In this document: positions 1 to 8,122 of the stretch, in pieces
How the letters are laid out: every line of letters starts with the position of its first letter
Position numbering within the stretch: the stretch's first letter is position 1
DNA from: CAWJNF01 sp963844235
GTDB taxonomy: Bacteria > Actinomycetota > Thermoleophilia > Gaiellales > Gaiellaceae
Assembly: GCA_963844235.1 (NCBI GenBank)
Contig: CAWJNF010000006.1
Span: forward strand, 1-64,000
DNA: 64,000 bases
Reading direction: 5' to 3'
Made by a program: the position numbers and the translations under genes
The notes under the pieces: model-generated
Told to the model about the DNA's origin: nothing
Databases searched by the model: none
The model's input: the letters and a program-made list of their open reading frames with translations, nothing else

Positions 1-400
1 TTTTAGTTATTAATTTTTTAAAATCTTAGTTACTAGTATAATTAAGAAGATAATACTGTAAAATTAAAAAAATTAAAAAAATTAACTGAAATTATTAATT
101 AATGTAAAATCATTTGAAACTCTATATTTAGTCACAATTTACTTACTCCGTGTCAATTGAAAAATTAAACTTGACAAGTTTATATTAGTCTTTGGTAATC
201 TACATTATTAGTAGAATATCCTTATTTGTTATCTTTCAGGTTCTGGATAATGCAAACGTTTTAGGTTGTAATATCTTGTTTGGGATTAACAACATAGAAT
301 CTTAGATTCTAAATTTGTCTTTAATCACAACTTTACTAAGTCAAATAAAATTAATAAATAAGGACTCTTATTTTTATATGACTTCAAGGAAAAATTGTGG
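1..400. other. AT-rich archaeal-like flank, no gene seen
   Basis: This stretch is strongly AT-rich, unlike the rest of the window, and is full of stop codons on both strands. I see no credible coding region. It continues into the archaeal TFB fragment at 401-664 and most likely belongs to the same foreign (non-actinobacterial) DNA. Confidence 0.6.
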
Positions 401-664
401 TTAAGTTTTTCGTTTTCTCAGTTCTATGGTGTTATTGGGGATATGAGGAAAAATGATTTTTACATCTAAAAATCTTTTTCTTAACGTCACTACACTCATT
501 TCCCCTGCAATAAAAACGCGAGATTGACTTATATTTTCCCCTTGTTCTAAGCAAGCAGCATATAAAACAGCAATTGACAAAGCAGTTGGATCCTTGCCTG
601 AAGAAAATGGATGTTCTTTTATTCTGACATCATTTTGATGGCTTCTTATGTAAAGTTTTTTTAC
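401..664 (-). pseudogene. Archaeal transcription initiation factor TFB, C-terminal cyclin repeat fragment
   Basis: Reading the minus strand from 664 to the TAA at 401-403 gives about 87 codons with no ATG at the front. The core reads GKDPTALSIAVLYAAC, then a GENISQ segment, then SVVTLRKRFLDVK. This is the pattern of the second cyclin fold of archaeal TFB: the GKDP entry to the helix and the helix-turn-helix-like VTLRKRF segment. TFB recruits RNA polymerase to TATA/BRE promoters. The reading frame is closed upstream by a TAA at 665-667, and the AT-rich DNA ends near 708, so the N-terminal zinc ribbon and first cyclin repeat are missing. The wording resembles TFBs of ammonia-oxidising Nitrososphaerota. 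Family assignment is by recognition, without alignment. Confidence 0.75.
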
Positions 665-699
665 TTATACCTCCTTTATTTGCAATTTTACTTAGATAT

Positions 700-716
700 G
701 TTGTTGATTACCGACG
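700..716. other. Abrupt composition junction (probable chimeric join)
   Basis: Within about 15 bases the sequence changes from AT-rich, archaeal-like DNA to GC-rich actinobacterial coding sequence that begins in the middle of a lyase domain. No insertion-sequence end, tRNA or direct repeat is visible at the boundary. An assembly or template-switch chimera is the simplest explanation; a real inter-domain insertion is less likely. Confidence 0.65.
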
Positions 717-1252
717 CGCATGTCGGCTCCTCCACGATGCCGCAGAAGCGGAATCCGATGACGTGCGAGTACGTGATCGCGAGTGCCCGTCTGCTGCGTG
801 CCCAGACCGGTGCGCTGGCGGACGCCGGCGCCCACGCGTTCGAGCGCGACATGGGGTTGTGGGCAGTCGAGTGGATCGCGCTCCCGCAGGCGCTGATCCT
901 CGCCGGCGGGATCGCAGACAAGCTCGCCGGGGTGCTCGAAGGCCTCGTCGTCGACGACGAGCGGATGCGTGCGAACCTCGACCTGACCGGCGGGCAGATC
1001 ATGGCCGAGGCGGTGACGATGGCGCTCGCCGGCGCGATCGGCCACGAGCCGGCGCATGCCGCTGTCCTCGCCGCTTCCAGGCGCGCGCTCGCGGCCGGGC
1101 GATCGCTGCTCGAGGAGCTGGCCGACGATCCGGTGGTGTCGGAGCATGTCGACCGCGCCGAGCTCGAGCGGATCATGGATCCGGGCTCCTACCTCGGGCT
1201 CTCCGCCGACTCCGCCGAGTCCGTCGCCGGCCGCATCTTCGACGAACCCTGA
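713..1252 (+). CDS. Fumarase/aspartase superfamily lyase, 3' part only (3-carboxymuconate cycloisomerase or adenylosuccinate lyase-like)
   Basis: The fragment opens on the superfamily signature GSSTMPQKRNP, the mobile catalytic loop that normally lies about two thirds of the way into a ~450-residue enzyme. It continues through the C-terminal helical bundle to a TGA at 1250-1252. The ending MDPGSYLGLSADSA is most like 3-carboxy-cis,cis-muconate cycloisomerase (PcaB, protocatechuate pathway), but adenylosuccinate lyase relatives share this layout. The 5' part is cut off by the junction near 708. The open frame leading in from 611 is an accidental continuation into foreign DNA and should not be taken as a start. 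Confidence 0.75.
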   Translation, partial: DAHVGSSTMPQKRNPMTCEYVIASARLLRAQTGALADAGAHAFERDMGLWAVEWIALPQALILAGGIADKLAGVLEGLVVDDERMRANLDLTGGQIMAEAVTMALAGAIGHEPAHAAVLAASRRALAAGRSLLEELADDPVVSEHVDRAELERIMDPGSYLGLSADSAESVAGRIFDEP

Positions 1253-1317
1253 GGGCTCGGCCTCAGGCTGCTTGTATTGGCTAGTACACGCAGCTCGGGG
1301 CGCTACGCTCGGGGCCG

Positions 1318-2379
1318 ATGACCCTCCCGCTTCCGCCCCACTTCGAGCCGCGGCGAGTCGGGGAGATCTGGCGTGTGGCCTACGAGCAGCGAGCGGCGGA
1401 GGCCGAGGCCTGGGCCGGACAACACGGCATCGGCCCGGCTGCCGCCGACGAGCGCCGTGTCTGCCTCGTTTGCGTCGACTGCCAGAACACGTTCTGCATC
1501 CCCGGCTTCGAGCTCTTCGTCGCCGGGCGATCCGGGCGCGGCGCCGTCGACGACATGACTCGCCTGTGCGCGTTCCTGTACCGGAACCTCGACGCGATCA
1601 CGCAGGTGGTCGCGACGCTCGACACGCATTGCGCCACGCAGGTCTTCCACGCGACGTTCCTCGTCGACGCCGAGGGCCGCCATCCGCCCCCGTTCACGCT
1701 CGTCTCGGCGGAGGACGTCGAGTCCGGCCGCTGGCGGTTCGCTGCGGAGGCGGCCCCGAGCCTGGGGATCGACGCGGCCTACGGAGAGGCGTACCTGCGC
1801 CACTACGTGCGTCGCCTGGCCGAGAGCGGCAAGTACGAGCTCACGATCTGGCCCTACCACGCCATGCTCGGCAGCATCGGCCACGCGCTCGTGCCGGCGC
1901 TCGAGGAGGCGATCTTCTTCCACACGGCGGCCCGGCGTGCGCAGGCTCGCTTCGAGGTGAAGGGATCCACCCCGCTCACCGAGCACTACTCGATGCTCGG
2001 TCCGGAGGTGACGAAGGGGCCGGATGGGCGTTCGGTCGGCGTCCGCGACCACGCGTTGATCGACGACCTGCTGGGCTTCGACGCCGTAGTGATCGCCGGC
2101 CAGGCGAAGAGCCACTGTGTCGCCTGGACGGTCGAGGACCTGCTCGCGGACATCCGCTCGCGTGACCCCTCGCTCGCCTCCAGGGTGTACCTGCTCGAGG
2201 ATTGCACGTCGCCGGTCGTCGTCTCCGGTACCGTCGACTACACGCAGGAAGCCGATGCGGCGTTTGCCCGCTTCGTGGAGGCCGGCATGCATCTCGTGCG
2301 CTCGACCGAGTCGATCGAAGTCTGGCTCGAACGGGCAGCGGAGCCGAGGTTGCCCTCTCCGGGTGAGGGGGTAAACTGA
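1318..2379 (+). CDS. Isochorismatase-like cysteine hydrolase, long form
   Basis: A 353-residue protein of the isochorismatase/nicotinamidase fold. The catalytic triad of the family can be traced. The Asp is in VCVDCQNTF (about residue 59), the Lys probably in FEVKGSTPL (about 215), and the nucleophilic Cys in AGQAKSHCVAW (about 265). A DTH motif after ATL fits the metal-binding position of nicotinamidases. It is much longer than the usual ~200 residues, with extra segments between the motifs, so its substrate (an amide or enol-ether) cannot be named. A short membrane protein begins 7 bases downstream, suggesting one transcript. Confidence 0.7.
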   Translation: MTLPLPPHFEPRRVGEIWRVAYEQRAAEAEAWAGQHGIGPAAADERRVCLVCVDCQNTFCIPGFELFVAGRSGRGAVDDMTRLCAFLYRNLDAITQVVATLDTHCATQVFHATFLVDAEGRHPPPFTLVSAEDVESGRWRFAAEAAPSLGIDAAYGEAYLRHYVRRLAESGKYELTIWPYHAMLGSIGHALVPALEEAIFFHTAARRAQARFEVKGSTPLTEHYSMLGPEVTKGPDGRSVGVRDHALIDDLLGFDAVVIAGQAKSHCVAWTVEDLLADIRSRDPSLASRVYLLEDCTSPVVVSGTVDYTQEADAAFARFVEAGMHLVRSTESIEVWLERAAEPRLPSPGEGVN

Positions 2380-2386
2380 CCGAGAC

Positions 2387-2662
2387 GTGCTCTGGTTCAC
2401 CGTCGTCTTCCTCATCCTGCTCAAGATCCCGATCGTCTACCTCTGCTACATCGTGTGGTGGGCGGTCAAGGATCCGCCCCAGCCGGGCGAGGACGGGGCC
2501 ACAGGGCTCGGCGAGACCGGCTCCGGCGCCCCTGATTCGGGCTCCTCGTGGTGGCGCCGGCCGCTGTCCGGACGCAAGCCGCGCCATGGCCCGCACGGCT
2601 CGCCCGCGCGCCGCCCGCAGACCGCTGCGGTCGCGCGCTCGCGGACGAGGGAGTCCGCGTGA
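2387..2662 (+). CDS. Small membrane protein with one N-terminal helix
   Basis: A GTG-start protein of 91 residues. The first ~28 residues (LWFTVVFLILLKIPIVYLCY) form one strongly hydrophobic segment, followed by a polar Pro/Gly/Arg-rich tail. It begins 7 bases after the hydrolase gene, and its TGA overlaps the GTG of the next gene (GTGA), which indicates translational coupling. I do not recognise the family. The tail overlaps a different frame rich in Ala/Arg, but coding order and coupling favour this frame. Confidence 0.55.
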   Translation: MLWFTVVFLILLKIPIVYLCYIVWWAVKDPPQPGEDGATGLGETGSGAPDSGSSWWRRPLSGRKPRHGPHGSPARRPQTAAVARSRTRESA

Positions 2663-2931
2663 GCGCCCAGCCCGACGAGCTCCCCGCCGCCGAGGGGGGG
2701 CCGGCCGAGGCCGTCGCCCGCTACCTCGCCGGGATCGCGATCTTCGGGGGCATCGTGGCGCTCTTCTACTACCCGGGTCGCATCGGCCCGGCGGCAATCG
2801 TGGTCGCCCTGATCGCTGCCGGCATGGCGTCGTCCAGGCGCCGGTTCGCCGCGATCGGCATGGCTGTCGCGAGCCTCGGCTGGTTCTTCGGCATGGTGAT
2901 CGCGGTCTTCCTGGAACGACCCATCTTCTAG
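2659..2931 (+). CDS. Small membrane protein, two to three helices
   Basis: About 90 residues from a GTG that overlaps the previous stop codon (GTGA). Longer upstream starts are possible but would overlap the previous gene. Hydrophobic segments are visible at IAIFGGIVALFYY, AIVVALIAAGMA and IGMAVASLGWFFGMVIAVFL, with a short acidic N-terminus. It looks like a small integral membrane protein made with its upstream neighbour, possibly as a pair. No family recognised. Confidence 0.6.
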   Translation: MSAQPDELPAAEGGPAEAVARYLAGIAIFGGIVALFYYPGRIGPAAIVVALIAAGMASSRRRFAAIGMAVASLGWFFGMVIAVFLERPIF

Positions 2932-2947
2932 GTATGCACATTGCCTC

Positions 2948-3685
2948 GTGCCCGCCGATCGGGTACGGTGGCGCATGGCCTTGGGGGCGAACGAGCTCAC
3001 CAGCCGAGCGGTCGCGCGAGTACGCCTGCGCCTGCCGGAGCTCGCTCTGGAAAGCGCCGAGGTCGTGGCCCTCGCCCGCGAAGCGACCTTCGTCGTCGTG
3101 CGAACGGCTCCCACCGGCCTCGTCGTGCTCGATCGCTCGGGCCGCCCCGTGCGCAGCCGGGAGCGCCTCCTCACCATCGCCGGCCACATGCGAACCACCG
3201 CGCTGCTCGCGCGCGCAGTCGCCGAGGGCCGCCTCGACCAGCGTCGCGAGCACGCCGAACGGTCGATCGCTCTGCTCAGCCAGGCAAGCGGCGGCCGCGG
3301 CCAGCTCCCGCGGTTGCTCGCCGTCACGTGCGACCGGCTGGCCGCTCTCGTCTCGGCCATCGACGCGGCTCAGCAAGCGGCACGGCCCCGCGAGATGCCG
3401 TTGACCGAGCGAACGGCGCGGCGGGCCGCGATCCTCCTCAGTGTCGCGGCGACAGCGGACCGGCGGGTCGTCGCGGAGGCCCGCCGGCTCGTCGGGCTTC
3501 TCGCCGGCCCGCGGCGCGAGTCGCCCTCGGGCGCCGAGGAGAAGCTCATGCGGTGGGCGGCCGCGCGACTCGGTAGCGTCGACCTGCCCTTCTTCCTGCC
3601 CGAGCTCGACAGAGAGGAAAGCGAGCGGTGGATCGAGCTCTTCGTCGCCACCGCACGGAAGACCGCCGCCAGCATGGACACGTGA
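2948..3685 (+). CDS. Uncharacterised soluble protein
   Basis: About 236-245 residues. The open frame starts at a GTG (2948), but the ATG at 2975 (MALGANELTSRAV) is equally plausible; neither has a clear Shine-Dalgarno. The protein is Arg/Ala/Leu-rich with alternating charged helices and a more conserved-looking C-terminus (AAARLGSVDLPFFLPELDREE). No catalytic motif or membrane segment is visible. It starts 16 bases after the membrane pair. Function unknown. Confidence 0.5.
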   Translation: MPADRVRWRMALGANELTSRAVARVRLRLPELALESAEVVALAREATFVVVRTAPTGLVVLDRSGRPVRSRERLLTIAGHMRTTALLARAVAEGRLDQRREHAERSIALLSQASGGRGQLPRLLAVTCDRLAALVSAIDAAQQAARPREMPLTERTARRAAILLSVAATADRRVVAEARRLVGLLAGPRRESPSGAEEKLMRWAAARLGSVDLPFFLPELDREESERWIELFVATARKTAASMDT

Positions 3686-3772
3686 CGGCTGTGACAAAAC
3701 CGTCACAACTGCACACGTTCGGCAGGCTCGTCGTCTAGAATCCGGCGCCTGTCAGCGGAGAGGGAGGTACGC

Positions 3773-4093
3773 ATGACGTTGGAGAACTCGCTGTCGTTCG
3801 CAAAGGTGATCGAGGACCACCTCGAGCTCAAGCGGCGCAATTCGGGGCTCGAGCAGGAGATGCCCATCGATGGCTACCGCTCGCAAGACCCCTTCCAGAA
3901 TCACCCGCTCTTCAAGTCGGAGGAGCAAGCGCGACTCGAGGAGACGCAGTCCGGCACGGAGCCGATCTCGATGGAGGAGGAGCTCGTGCTCGCGTTCCCG
4001 GCCGCCGGCGAGGAGACCGACCCCACGCTCGCCCAGACCGACACCGACGGCCACCTCTGGAGCCGCTCGCGCGAATTCGACTGGGGCGACTGA
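3773..4093 (+). CDS. Small acidic uncharacterised protein
   Basis: A 106-residue acidic, Glu-rich protein with a strong Shine-Dalgarno (GGGAGGTACGC) before its ATG. No membrane segment, cysteine or known motif is seen. It reads as soluble and possibly disordered in the middle, ending LWSRSREFDWGD. It is followed by a palindromic repeat that separates it from the convergent gene at 4202. The strong ribosome site and clean codon use make it a real gene of unknown role. Confidence 0.6.
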   Translation: MTLENSLSFAKVIEDHLELKRRNSGLEQEMPIDGYRSQDPFQNHPLFKSEEQARLEETQSGTEPISMEEELVLAFPAAGEETDPTLAQTDTDGHLWSRSREFDWGD

Positions 4094-4125
4094 CCCCCAC
4101 CCGGACAGCGCGCACCGCGTTAAAT

Positions 4126-4195
4126 CCGCCCTCCGGGCGGGCGCGACCAGCCTTCTCCTGTCTGCGGCTGGTAGGGGCCGGATCTCATCCGGCCC
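4126..4195. repeat. Palindromic repeat block between convergent genes (likely bidirectional terminator)
   Basis: Two hairpins lie between convergent genes. One is CCGCCC-TCC-GGGCGG at 4126-4140. The other is a 25-base palindromic unit at 4171-4195 (GTAGGGGCCGG... ATCCGGCCC). The second unit occurs again, exactly but inverted, at 62290-62314 between another convergent pair. This suggests a dispersed REP-like element used as a two-way terminator. Confidence 0.6.
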
Positions 4196-4201
4196 GCACG
4201 T

Positions 4202-4669
4202 CTAGCAGCGCGCCGTCTTCGTCAGGATCAGGACGGCCGTAGCCTCGAGCCCGGTCGCCTGCTCCACCGTCCTCGTGGTGAACGAGTAATCGCCGGGCCG
4301 CCACCTGCCGTTCGGGCAGCCGAAGCCGTTCGCCCGGGCGTTGAGCGCGAAACCCACGTTCGGCCCGCCCTCGGCACAGTTGTCGACCGTCATCGTCTTC
4401 GTCCGCGTGACGTTCCGAGTCGCCGAGCCGCGTGACCAGAAGATCCTGATCGTGACCCTGAGCGACCGGGTCTCGGTGCACGGCACCGCTTCGTTGATCC
4501 AGCCGCCGCGCATGTCGGCCGACCGCGGCAGCATGATCGCGGAGCTCGACACCTGCAGAGGTCCGCTCTTCGCGGTCCCGAAGGCGGTCTTCTCCGGCCC
4601 AGCCGCAGCGGCCGTCGCGGCGACGACTGCCGCCAGCGAAAGCCCGGCGACGATCGAGCGAATCCTCAT
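4202..4669 (-). CDS. Secreted protein of unknown function
   Basis: A 155-residue protein with a clear Sec signal peptide: MRIRSIVAGLSLAAVVAATAAAAG, with cleavage likely after the Ala run near residue 23. The ATG has a good ribosome site (AGGAGG, 7 bases upstream). The mature part has four cysteines (DNCAEGG, NGFGCPNG, the PCTETRS segment and a terminal C), which could form disulfides, and is rich in beta-strand-like sequence ending VLILTKTARC. No enzyme motif. Probably an exported beta-sandwich-type protein. Confidence 0.6.
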   Translation of the reverse strand: MRIRSIVAGLSLAAVVAATAAAAGPEKTAFGTAKSGPLQVSSSAIMLPRSADMRGGWINEAVPCTETRSLRVTIRIFWSRGSATRNVTRTKTMTVDNCAEGGPNVGFALNARANGFGCPNGRWRPGDYSFTTRTVEQATGLEATAVLILTKTARC

Positions 4670-4730
4670 GGCAACCTCCTGCTTCGAGTTTCCCGAGACG
4701 TATTCGGGGCCCGCTACAGTGATCCCGCTC

Positions 4731-4803
4731 GGGGCGTTAGCTCAGCTGGGAGAGCGCCGGCTTTGCAAGCCGGAGGTCACCGGTTCGATCCCGGTACGCT
4801 CCA
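4731..4803 (+). tRNA. tRNA-Ala (anticodon TGC)
   Basis: A full cloverleaf of 73 bases. The acceptor arm GGGCGT... pairs with ACGCTCC and includes the G3-U70 wobble pair that marks alanine tRNAs. The D-arm is GCTC...GAGC, the anticodon loop CTTTGCAAG has anticodon TGC, and the T-arm contains GGTTCGATCC. The discriminator base is A73. CCA is not encoded. Confidence 0.95.
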
Positions 4804-4808
4804 AAGAG

Positions 4809-4832
4809 AAAGCCCCCGGAAACGGGGGCTTT
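4809..4832 (+). terminator. Rho-independent terminator after tRNA-Ala
   Basis: A perfect nine-base stem, AAAGCCCCC paired with GGGGGCTTT around a six-base loop, begins five bases after the tRNA and ends in a T-rich run. It fits an intrinsic terminator for the tRNA. Confidence 0.85.
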
Positions 4833-4928
4833 CCTGTTCTCGGAGGAGGCGACGGCTGGCCGCTCGTGGAAGCGTTTTGGAAGCGGTCGGGCGGTGAGGG
4901 AACCTCCCGCGCGGCTAGGTGAGAGGAC

Positions 4929-5207
4929 GTGGGATTGGACTTCTACGCTCTCGGACTCTGCGGTGGGCTGGGGCGCTACTTCGGGATCGACCCTGGATGG
5001 TTCCGCGTCTTGGTCATCTTGGTGCCCCCGCTGTGGTTGGCGTACTTCGTGATCGGCATATGGATGCCTGAAGAGCGGCCGTGCGACGAGCTTGGGCCGC
5101 CGGCGCCTCGAATGCGCCGCCGCGAACAATTTGTTTCTCGCCACGGCGGTGGCGTTGGCGCGGCGTTGGGTGGGACTGTGCGCCGTCACGTGCTGCGCCG
5201 GAGCTGA
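4929..5207 (+). CDS. PspC-domain small membrane protein
   Basis: A GTG-start protein of 92 residues. Residues ~8-50 are a PspC domain: GLCGGLGRYFGIDPGWFRV followed by one hydrophobic helix (LVILVPPLWLAYFVIGIWM). PspC proteins are inner-membrane components or anti-sigma partners of envelope stress systems. After residue ~55 the sequence becomes Arg-rich and poorly defined. The ORF lies downstream of tRNA-Ala and its terminator. Only one TM helix is visible, so the exact topology is uncertain. Confidence 0.7.
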   Translation: MGLDFYALGLCGGLGRYFGIDPGWFRVLVILVPPLWLAYFVIGIWMPEERPCDELGPPAPRMRRREQFVSRHGGGVGAALGGTVRRHVLRRS

Positions 5208-5233
5208 CCGTCGGGCGTTCGGCCGCTGCGCGG

Positions 5234-5395
5234 CTAGAACACCCCTCGTGGGGCGACGTTGAAGCCGACCACGCGGCCGTCGTGGGTACGCGCGAGCAAC
5301 GCTGGGTACCGGCCGCCGTAGTCGGCCGTGCGAACGATGAGCCACCAGCCGGCCGGTCGTCCCGCGCCTGTCCTGTATCGAGCGGAGGGGTACAT
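5234..5395 (-). CDS. 53-residue protein with strong ribosome site
   Basis: A short ORF with an ATG at 5395-5393 preceded by GGAGG four bases upstream. The product has a coherent composition (GWWLIVRTADYGGRYPALL... VGFNVAPRGVF). Five aromatic residues sit in a row of short beta-like segments, with no cysteine. It could be a small phage-type or mobile-element protein. The same frame stays open further upstream, but the Shine-Dalgarno favours this start. Confidence 0.5.
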   Translation of the reverse strand: MYPSARYRTGAGRPAGWWLIVRTADYGGRYPALLARTHDGRVVGFNVAPRGVF

Positions 5396-5537
5396 TAGCC
5401 TCCGTTTTTTCGGCGCGAGCGAGGGCGTGCGCGGTGGGCGGAGCGGCGGGTGCGCGCACGCTGTCGGGCGCTGCGCGGATCGCGGTGCCCGGCCCGGCGT
5501 TCGGTGGGCTCGGCGGCTGCCCGTAGACTTAGAAGAC

Positions 5538-5744
5538 ATGCTGGACCGAGCGCAAGCGCGCATGCTCCCGGTCGTCAACCGAGCAGCCGACCAGGCACCG
5601 ATGGTCGGCGTGTGCTGCAACGCCTGTCGCACCTGCACGACAACGAACCTGCTCGCTCTTGCAGCCGCGTTGGGAGCTGGTGCACTCGCGTTACTCGCGC
5701 GTTTTGCCAAGCGGATCGCCCACCGGCCCGCACCAGTCGCATAG
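5538..5744 (+). CDS. Small cysteine-containing membrane protein
   Basis: A 68-residue ORF starting at ATG 5538. The middle reads MVGVCCNACRTC, followed by one hydrophobic helix (LLALAAALGAGALALLARF) and a basic tail. The CC-x2-C-x2-C cluster just before the membrane could bind metal or form disulfides. The upstream extension of the frame is compositionally poor, so I start here. The opposite strand is also open through this interval, which lowers confidence. Confidence 0.4.
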   Translation: MLDRAQARMLPVVNRAADQAPMVGVCCNACRTCTTTNLLALAAALGAGALALLARFAKRIAHRPAPVA

Positions 5745-5749
5745 CTGCT

Positions 5750-6160
5750 CATCCGGGCCCTCCGGGATTTCTGAGCAGTCATGGGCGGCTCGCCGTCAGT
5801 CGTGACGGCGCTGCGCGGCTCGTCGGGGTCGCCGCGGTGCTCGGCTTCGACGGCGAGCTGGTCGAGGCGCAGGATCGCGGCGTCGAGTTCGTCGACGAGC
5901 GAGTACCGGGCGTCGAGGGCGGCTTCGGCGAGCACGTACTCGGCGGCCGCGACCGGGTTCGAGACGGGTGCGCGCTGGCGCCGCCGGCGCGCTGCCCGCA
6001 CGCGGGCGCCGCGGCGCGAAGGAGCGGGTGCGGTTCTCGCCGCCGACGCGTCGTCCTGACTGCGATCGTGCGGCGCACGTCGCCGCCGACGAGCGCGAGC
6101 GGCCAACCGGCCGTAGCCGCACCGGCGGGCGAGACGCCACTCACGCAGCGGGTTCCTCAC
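5750..6160 (-). other. Possible minus-strand ORF, uncertain
   Basis: A minus-strand frame from ATG 6160 begins with an Arg-rich low-complexity part. It then becomes protein-like around NPVAAAEYVLAEAALDARY and LVDELDAAILRLDQLAVEA, which suggests a helical phage-type hypothetical protein. The frame has no stop before 5234, so its true end is unclear and it may be frameshifted. Competing frames on both strands are also open. I record it as possible only. Confidence 0.25.
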
Positions 6161-6206
6161 GCGGCTTGATCGAGCGCGCGGCTGGCGGCGCGATCCTCGG
6201 GCGGCG

Positions 6207-6854
6207 TTACGGCGCGGGCTCGTGGCCGGCGATCTGCCAGAGCCGACCGCGGTGCTCGTACGTTCGCCGAAGCCCGTGCCGCTCGAGCACGTCGCGCATC
6301 GCGTCCGGTGGGTGAGCGAAGCCGCGAAAGCTGCTCCGCATCAGCCACATGACGAGGTTGAAGCCGCAGTAGAGGGCAGTGGAGAGCGCGTTGCGAGGGG
6401 GATGGCTGAAGACCAGCGCGCGCCGGGCGCGACCGGCAGCCGCTCCCAGCAGCCGCTCGTAGTCCGGGTAGCAGCAGACGACGCGGTGCAGGACGACGAT
6501 GTCGGCCGGTTCGACGCTCTCGGGGTCGGCTGCGATGTCGTGGATCCGCCACTCGACGCGCTCCGCAAGACCCGCTTCCTCCGCGAGCTCGCGAGCCTGC
6601 TGCTCGTAGGCGCGCGACAGCTCCAGGTTCTGGGCCCTCGCCGCGCCCGCCTTCAGCAGTTCGAGCTCGATCTCGCCGATGCCGCCTCCGATCTCGAGCA
6701 CGGTGGCACCCTCGATCCCGCGTTGCCGCAGGAACTCCACCATCCTGCGCGAGGTCTTGTCGAGCCCTCGCTTGCGGTACTTCCTGGCCACGCTCCTGGC
6801 GAAGCGACGACCGAAAAAGCGGTCGTAGTCCTGCCGGCAACAGCAGCCCGCCAC
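6207..6854 (-). CDS. Class I SAM-dependent methyltransferase
   Basis: About 215 residues from a GTG at 6854. The N-terminus GCCCRQDYDRFFGRRFARS precedes a Rossmann fold with SAM motif I VLEIGGGIGEIELELL (about residue 45). An acidic motif II region (NLELSRAY) and DIVVLHRVVCCYPDYERL, the usual post-motif strand, follow. The frame is open further upstream to 7091, but that part is low-complexity. The substrate is unknown. The Cys-rich start (GCCC) is unusual and could bind metal. No close operon partner on this strand. Confidence 0.7.
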   Translation of the reverse strand: MAGCCCRQDYDRFFGRRFARSVARKYRKRGLDKTSRRMVEFLRQRGIEGATVLEIGGGIGEIELELLKAGAARAQNLELSRAYEQQARELAEEAGLAERVEWRIHDIAADPESVEPADIVVLHRVVCCYPDYERLLGAAAGRARRALVFSHPPRNALSTALYCGFNLVMWLMRSSFRGFAHPPDAMRDVLERHGLRRTYEHRGRLWQIAGHEPAP

Positions 6855-7254
6855 GCGAGCAGAGTAGCGCCCGTCGCCTGGATCGCGCGCTCGCGTGCTC
6901 ACCGCTGCCCGCTCGCCATTCTCGGCTCGTTTGCCCAGCCGGAGCCCCTGAACCGCGGCAACATCGCGAGGGACACGTACGCGCGCGCCGTCCCGACGCC
7001 GGGATACGTGGGCGGGCTCAGTGAGAGCCCCCGGGCCCCCGGCCCTGCCGCCCGAGGCAGCATCGCGAGGAGATGCTGCGACATCCGCCATCGCACCTAG
7101 TGTCGAGTGAGAAACTACGGATTGGCATGAGCTTTGAGTCGCAATCGTTTCTGCGAACGCCGCCTCAGGATGCGGGGTTCGGAGCCTCAGCCTCCGGTTC
7201 GAGCTGTGCGCCTTGGATCAGTCCTGGCGCGATGGGCGACGAGGGGTCGAGATC

Positions 7255-8064
7255 GTGCACCGTGTGAGTGACGTCGGACTGGCGGACGTCCAGGCCGAGT
7301 ATGGCGTTGCCGACGGTGACGTCTCGCAGCTGATCATGGGCGAGCAGCTGCACGTTGGTGGGTTGCACTCGACGCTGGAGCTGGCGGAGAGGGCAGGGAT
7401 CGCGGCCGGGATGGTGGGTGTGGACCTGTGCTGTTATACCGGTGCGGGCATGCGCGCCCTCGTTCGCTTCTGCGCGGTCGAGCGGATGACCGGGGTCGAT
7501 GCCACCGCCGAGGTGGTCGACCGCGGTCGGCAGCTCTGCGCCGATGAGGGCCTCGACGGGCGGATCTCGTTCCTCGTCGGCGATGCGTGCGCCAGCGGTC
7601 TGCCCGACGAGATCGCGGACTTCGTGTGGAGCGAAGACGCGTGGTGCTACGTCGAGGACAAGTCGGCGTTGCTGGTCGAGGCGGCGCGGCTTCTGCGTCA
7701 CGACGGCGTCGTGGCGTTCACGGATTGGGTCGAGGGCTCAGCCCGCATGGACACGACCGAGGCGGAGCGGCTGTTGCGGTTCATGCGGTTCCCGAGCATC
7801 CTCGATATCGGTGACTACCGCGGTCTTCTCGGCCAGGCCGGGCTTCGTGTCGAGGCCGCTGAGGATACCGGTCGATTCGCTCGCTACTTCGAGCTCTACC
7901 GGGACATGGTCACGATGCAGCTCACCTACGACGCGCTGAAGGCCGTGGGCTTCGACTCTACGCGCATGGCGGCGCTCGAGCACGAGCGGGACTTCGTCCG
8001 GGAGCTTGCCCGCCAGACGAAGCTCGCCCAGGCGCTATTCGTCGCCCGCAAGCAGTCTTCCTGA
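7255..8064 (+). CDS. SAM-dependent methyltransferase (sarcosine/dimethylglycine-type or small-molecule)
   Basis: About 270 residues. GTG at 7255 has a GAGGGG ribosome site; the frame is open to a TTG at 7213. The N-terminal helix YGVADGDVSQLIMGEQLHVGG precedes motif I GVDLCCYTGAGMRALVRF (about residue 55). Motif II GVDATAEVVDRG and the SEDAWCYVEDK segment follow, and the C-terminal part contains DTGRFARYFELYRDM. The pattern recalls small-molecule N- or S-methyltransferases acting on amines or metalloids. It lies just before the ArsR-regulated operon but ends before that operator, so it is transcribed separately. Confidence 0.65.
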   Translation: MHRVSDVGLADVQAEYGVADGDVSQLIMGEQLHVGGLHSTLELAERAGIAAGMVGVDLCCYTGAGMRALVRFCAVERMTGVDATAEVVDRGRQLCADEGLDGRISFLVGDACASGLPDEIADFVWSEDAWCYVEDKSALLVEAARLLRHDGVVAFTDWVEGSARMDTTEAERLLRFMRFPSILDIGDYRGLLGQAGLRVEAAEDTGRFARYFELYRDMVTMQLTYDALKAVGFDSTRMAALEHERDFVRELARQTKLAQALFVARKQSS

Positions 8065-8122
8065 CCGAGGCCCGTGCCGCCGAGGTGGGGAGCGGCGGTC
8101 GAGCTAGCTTGTAATTCAAATT

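Noticed and set aside
611..712. Start of the lyase ORF at 611
   Set aside because: The first ~33 codons lie in the AT-rich archaeal-like DNA and are a chance open frame across the junction.
1976..3706. 576-codon minus-strand frame
   Set aside because: Antisense to the hydrolase and three small genes; low complexity, no ribosome site.
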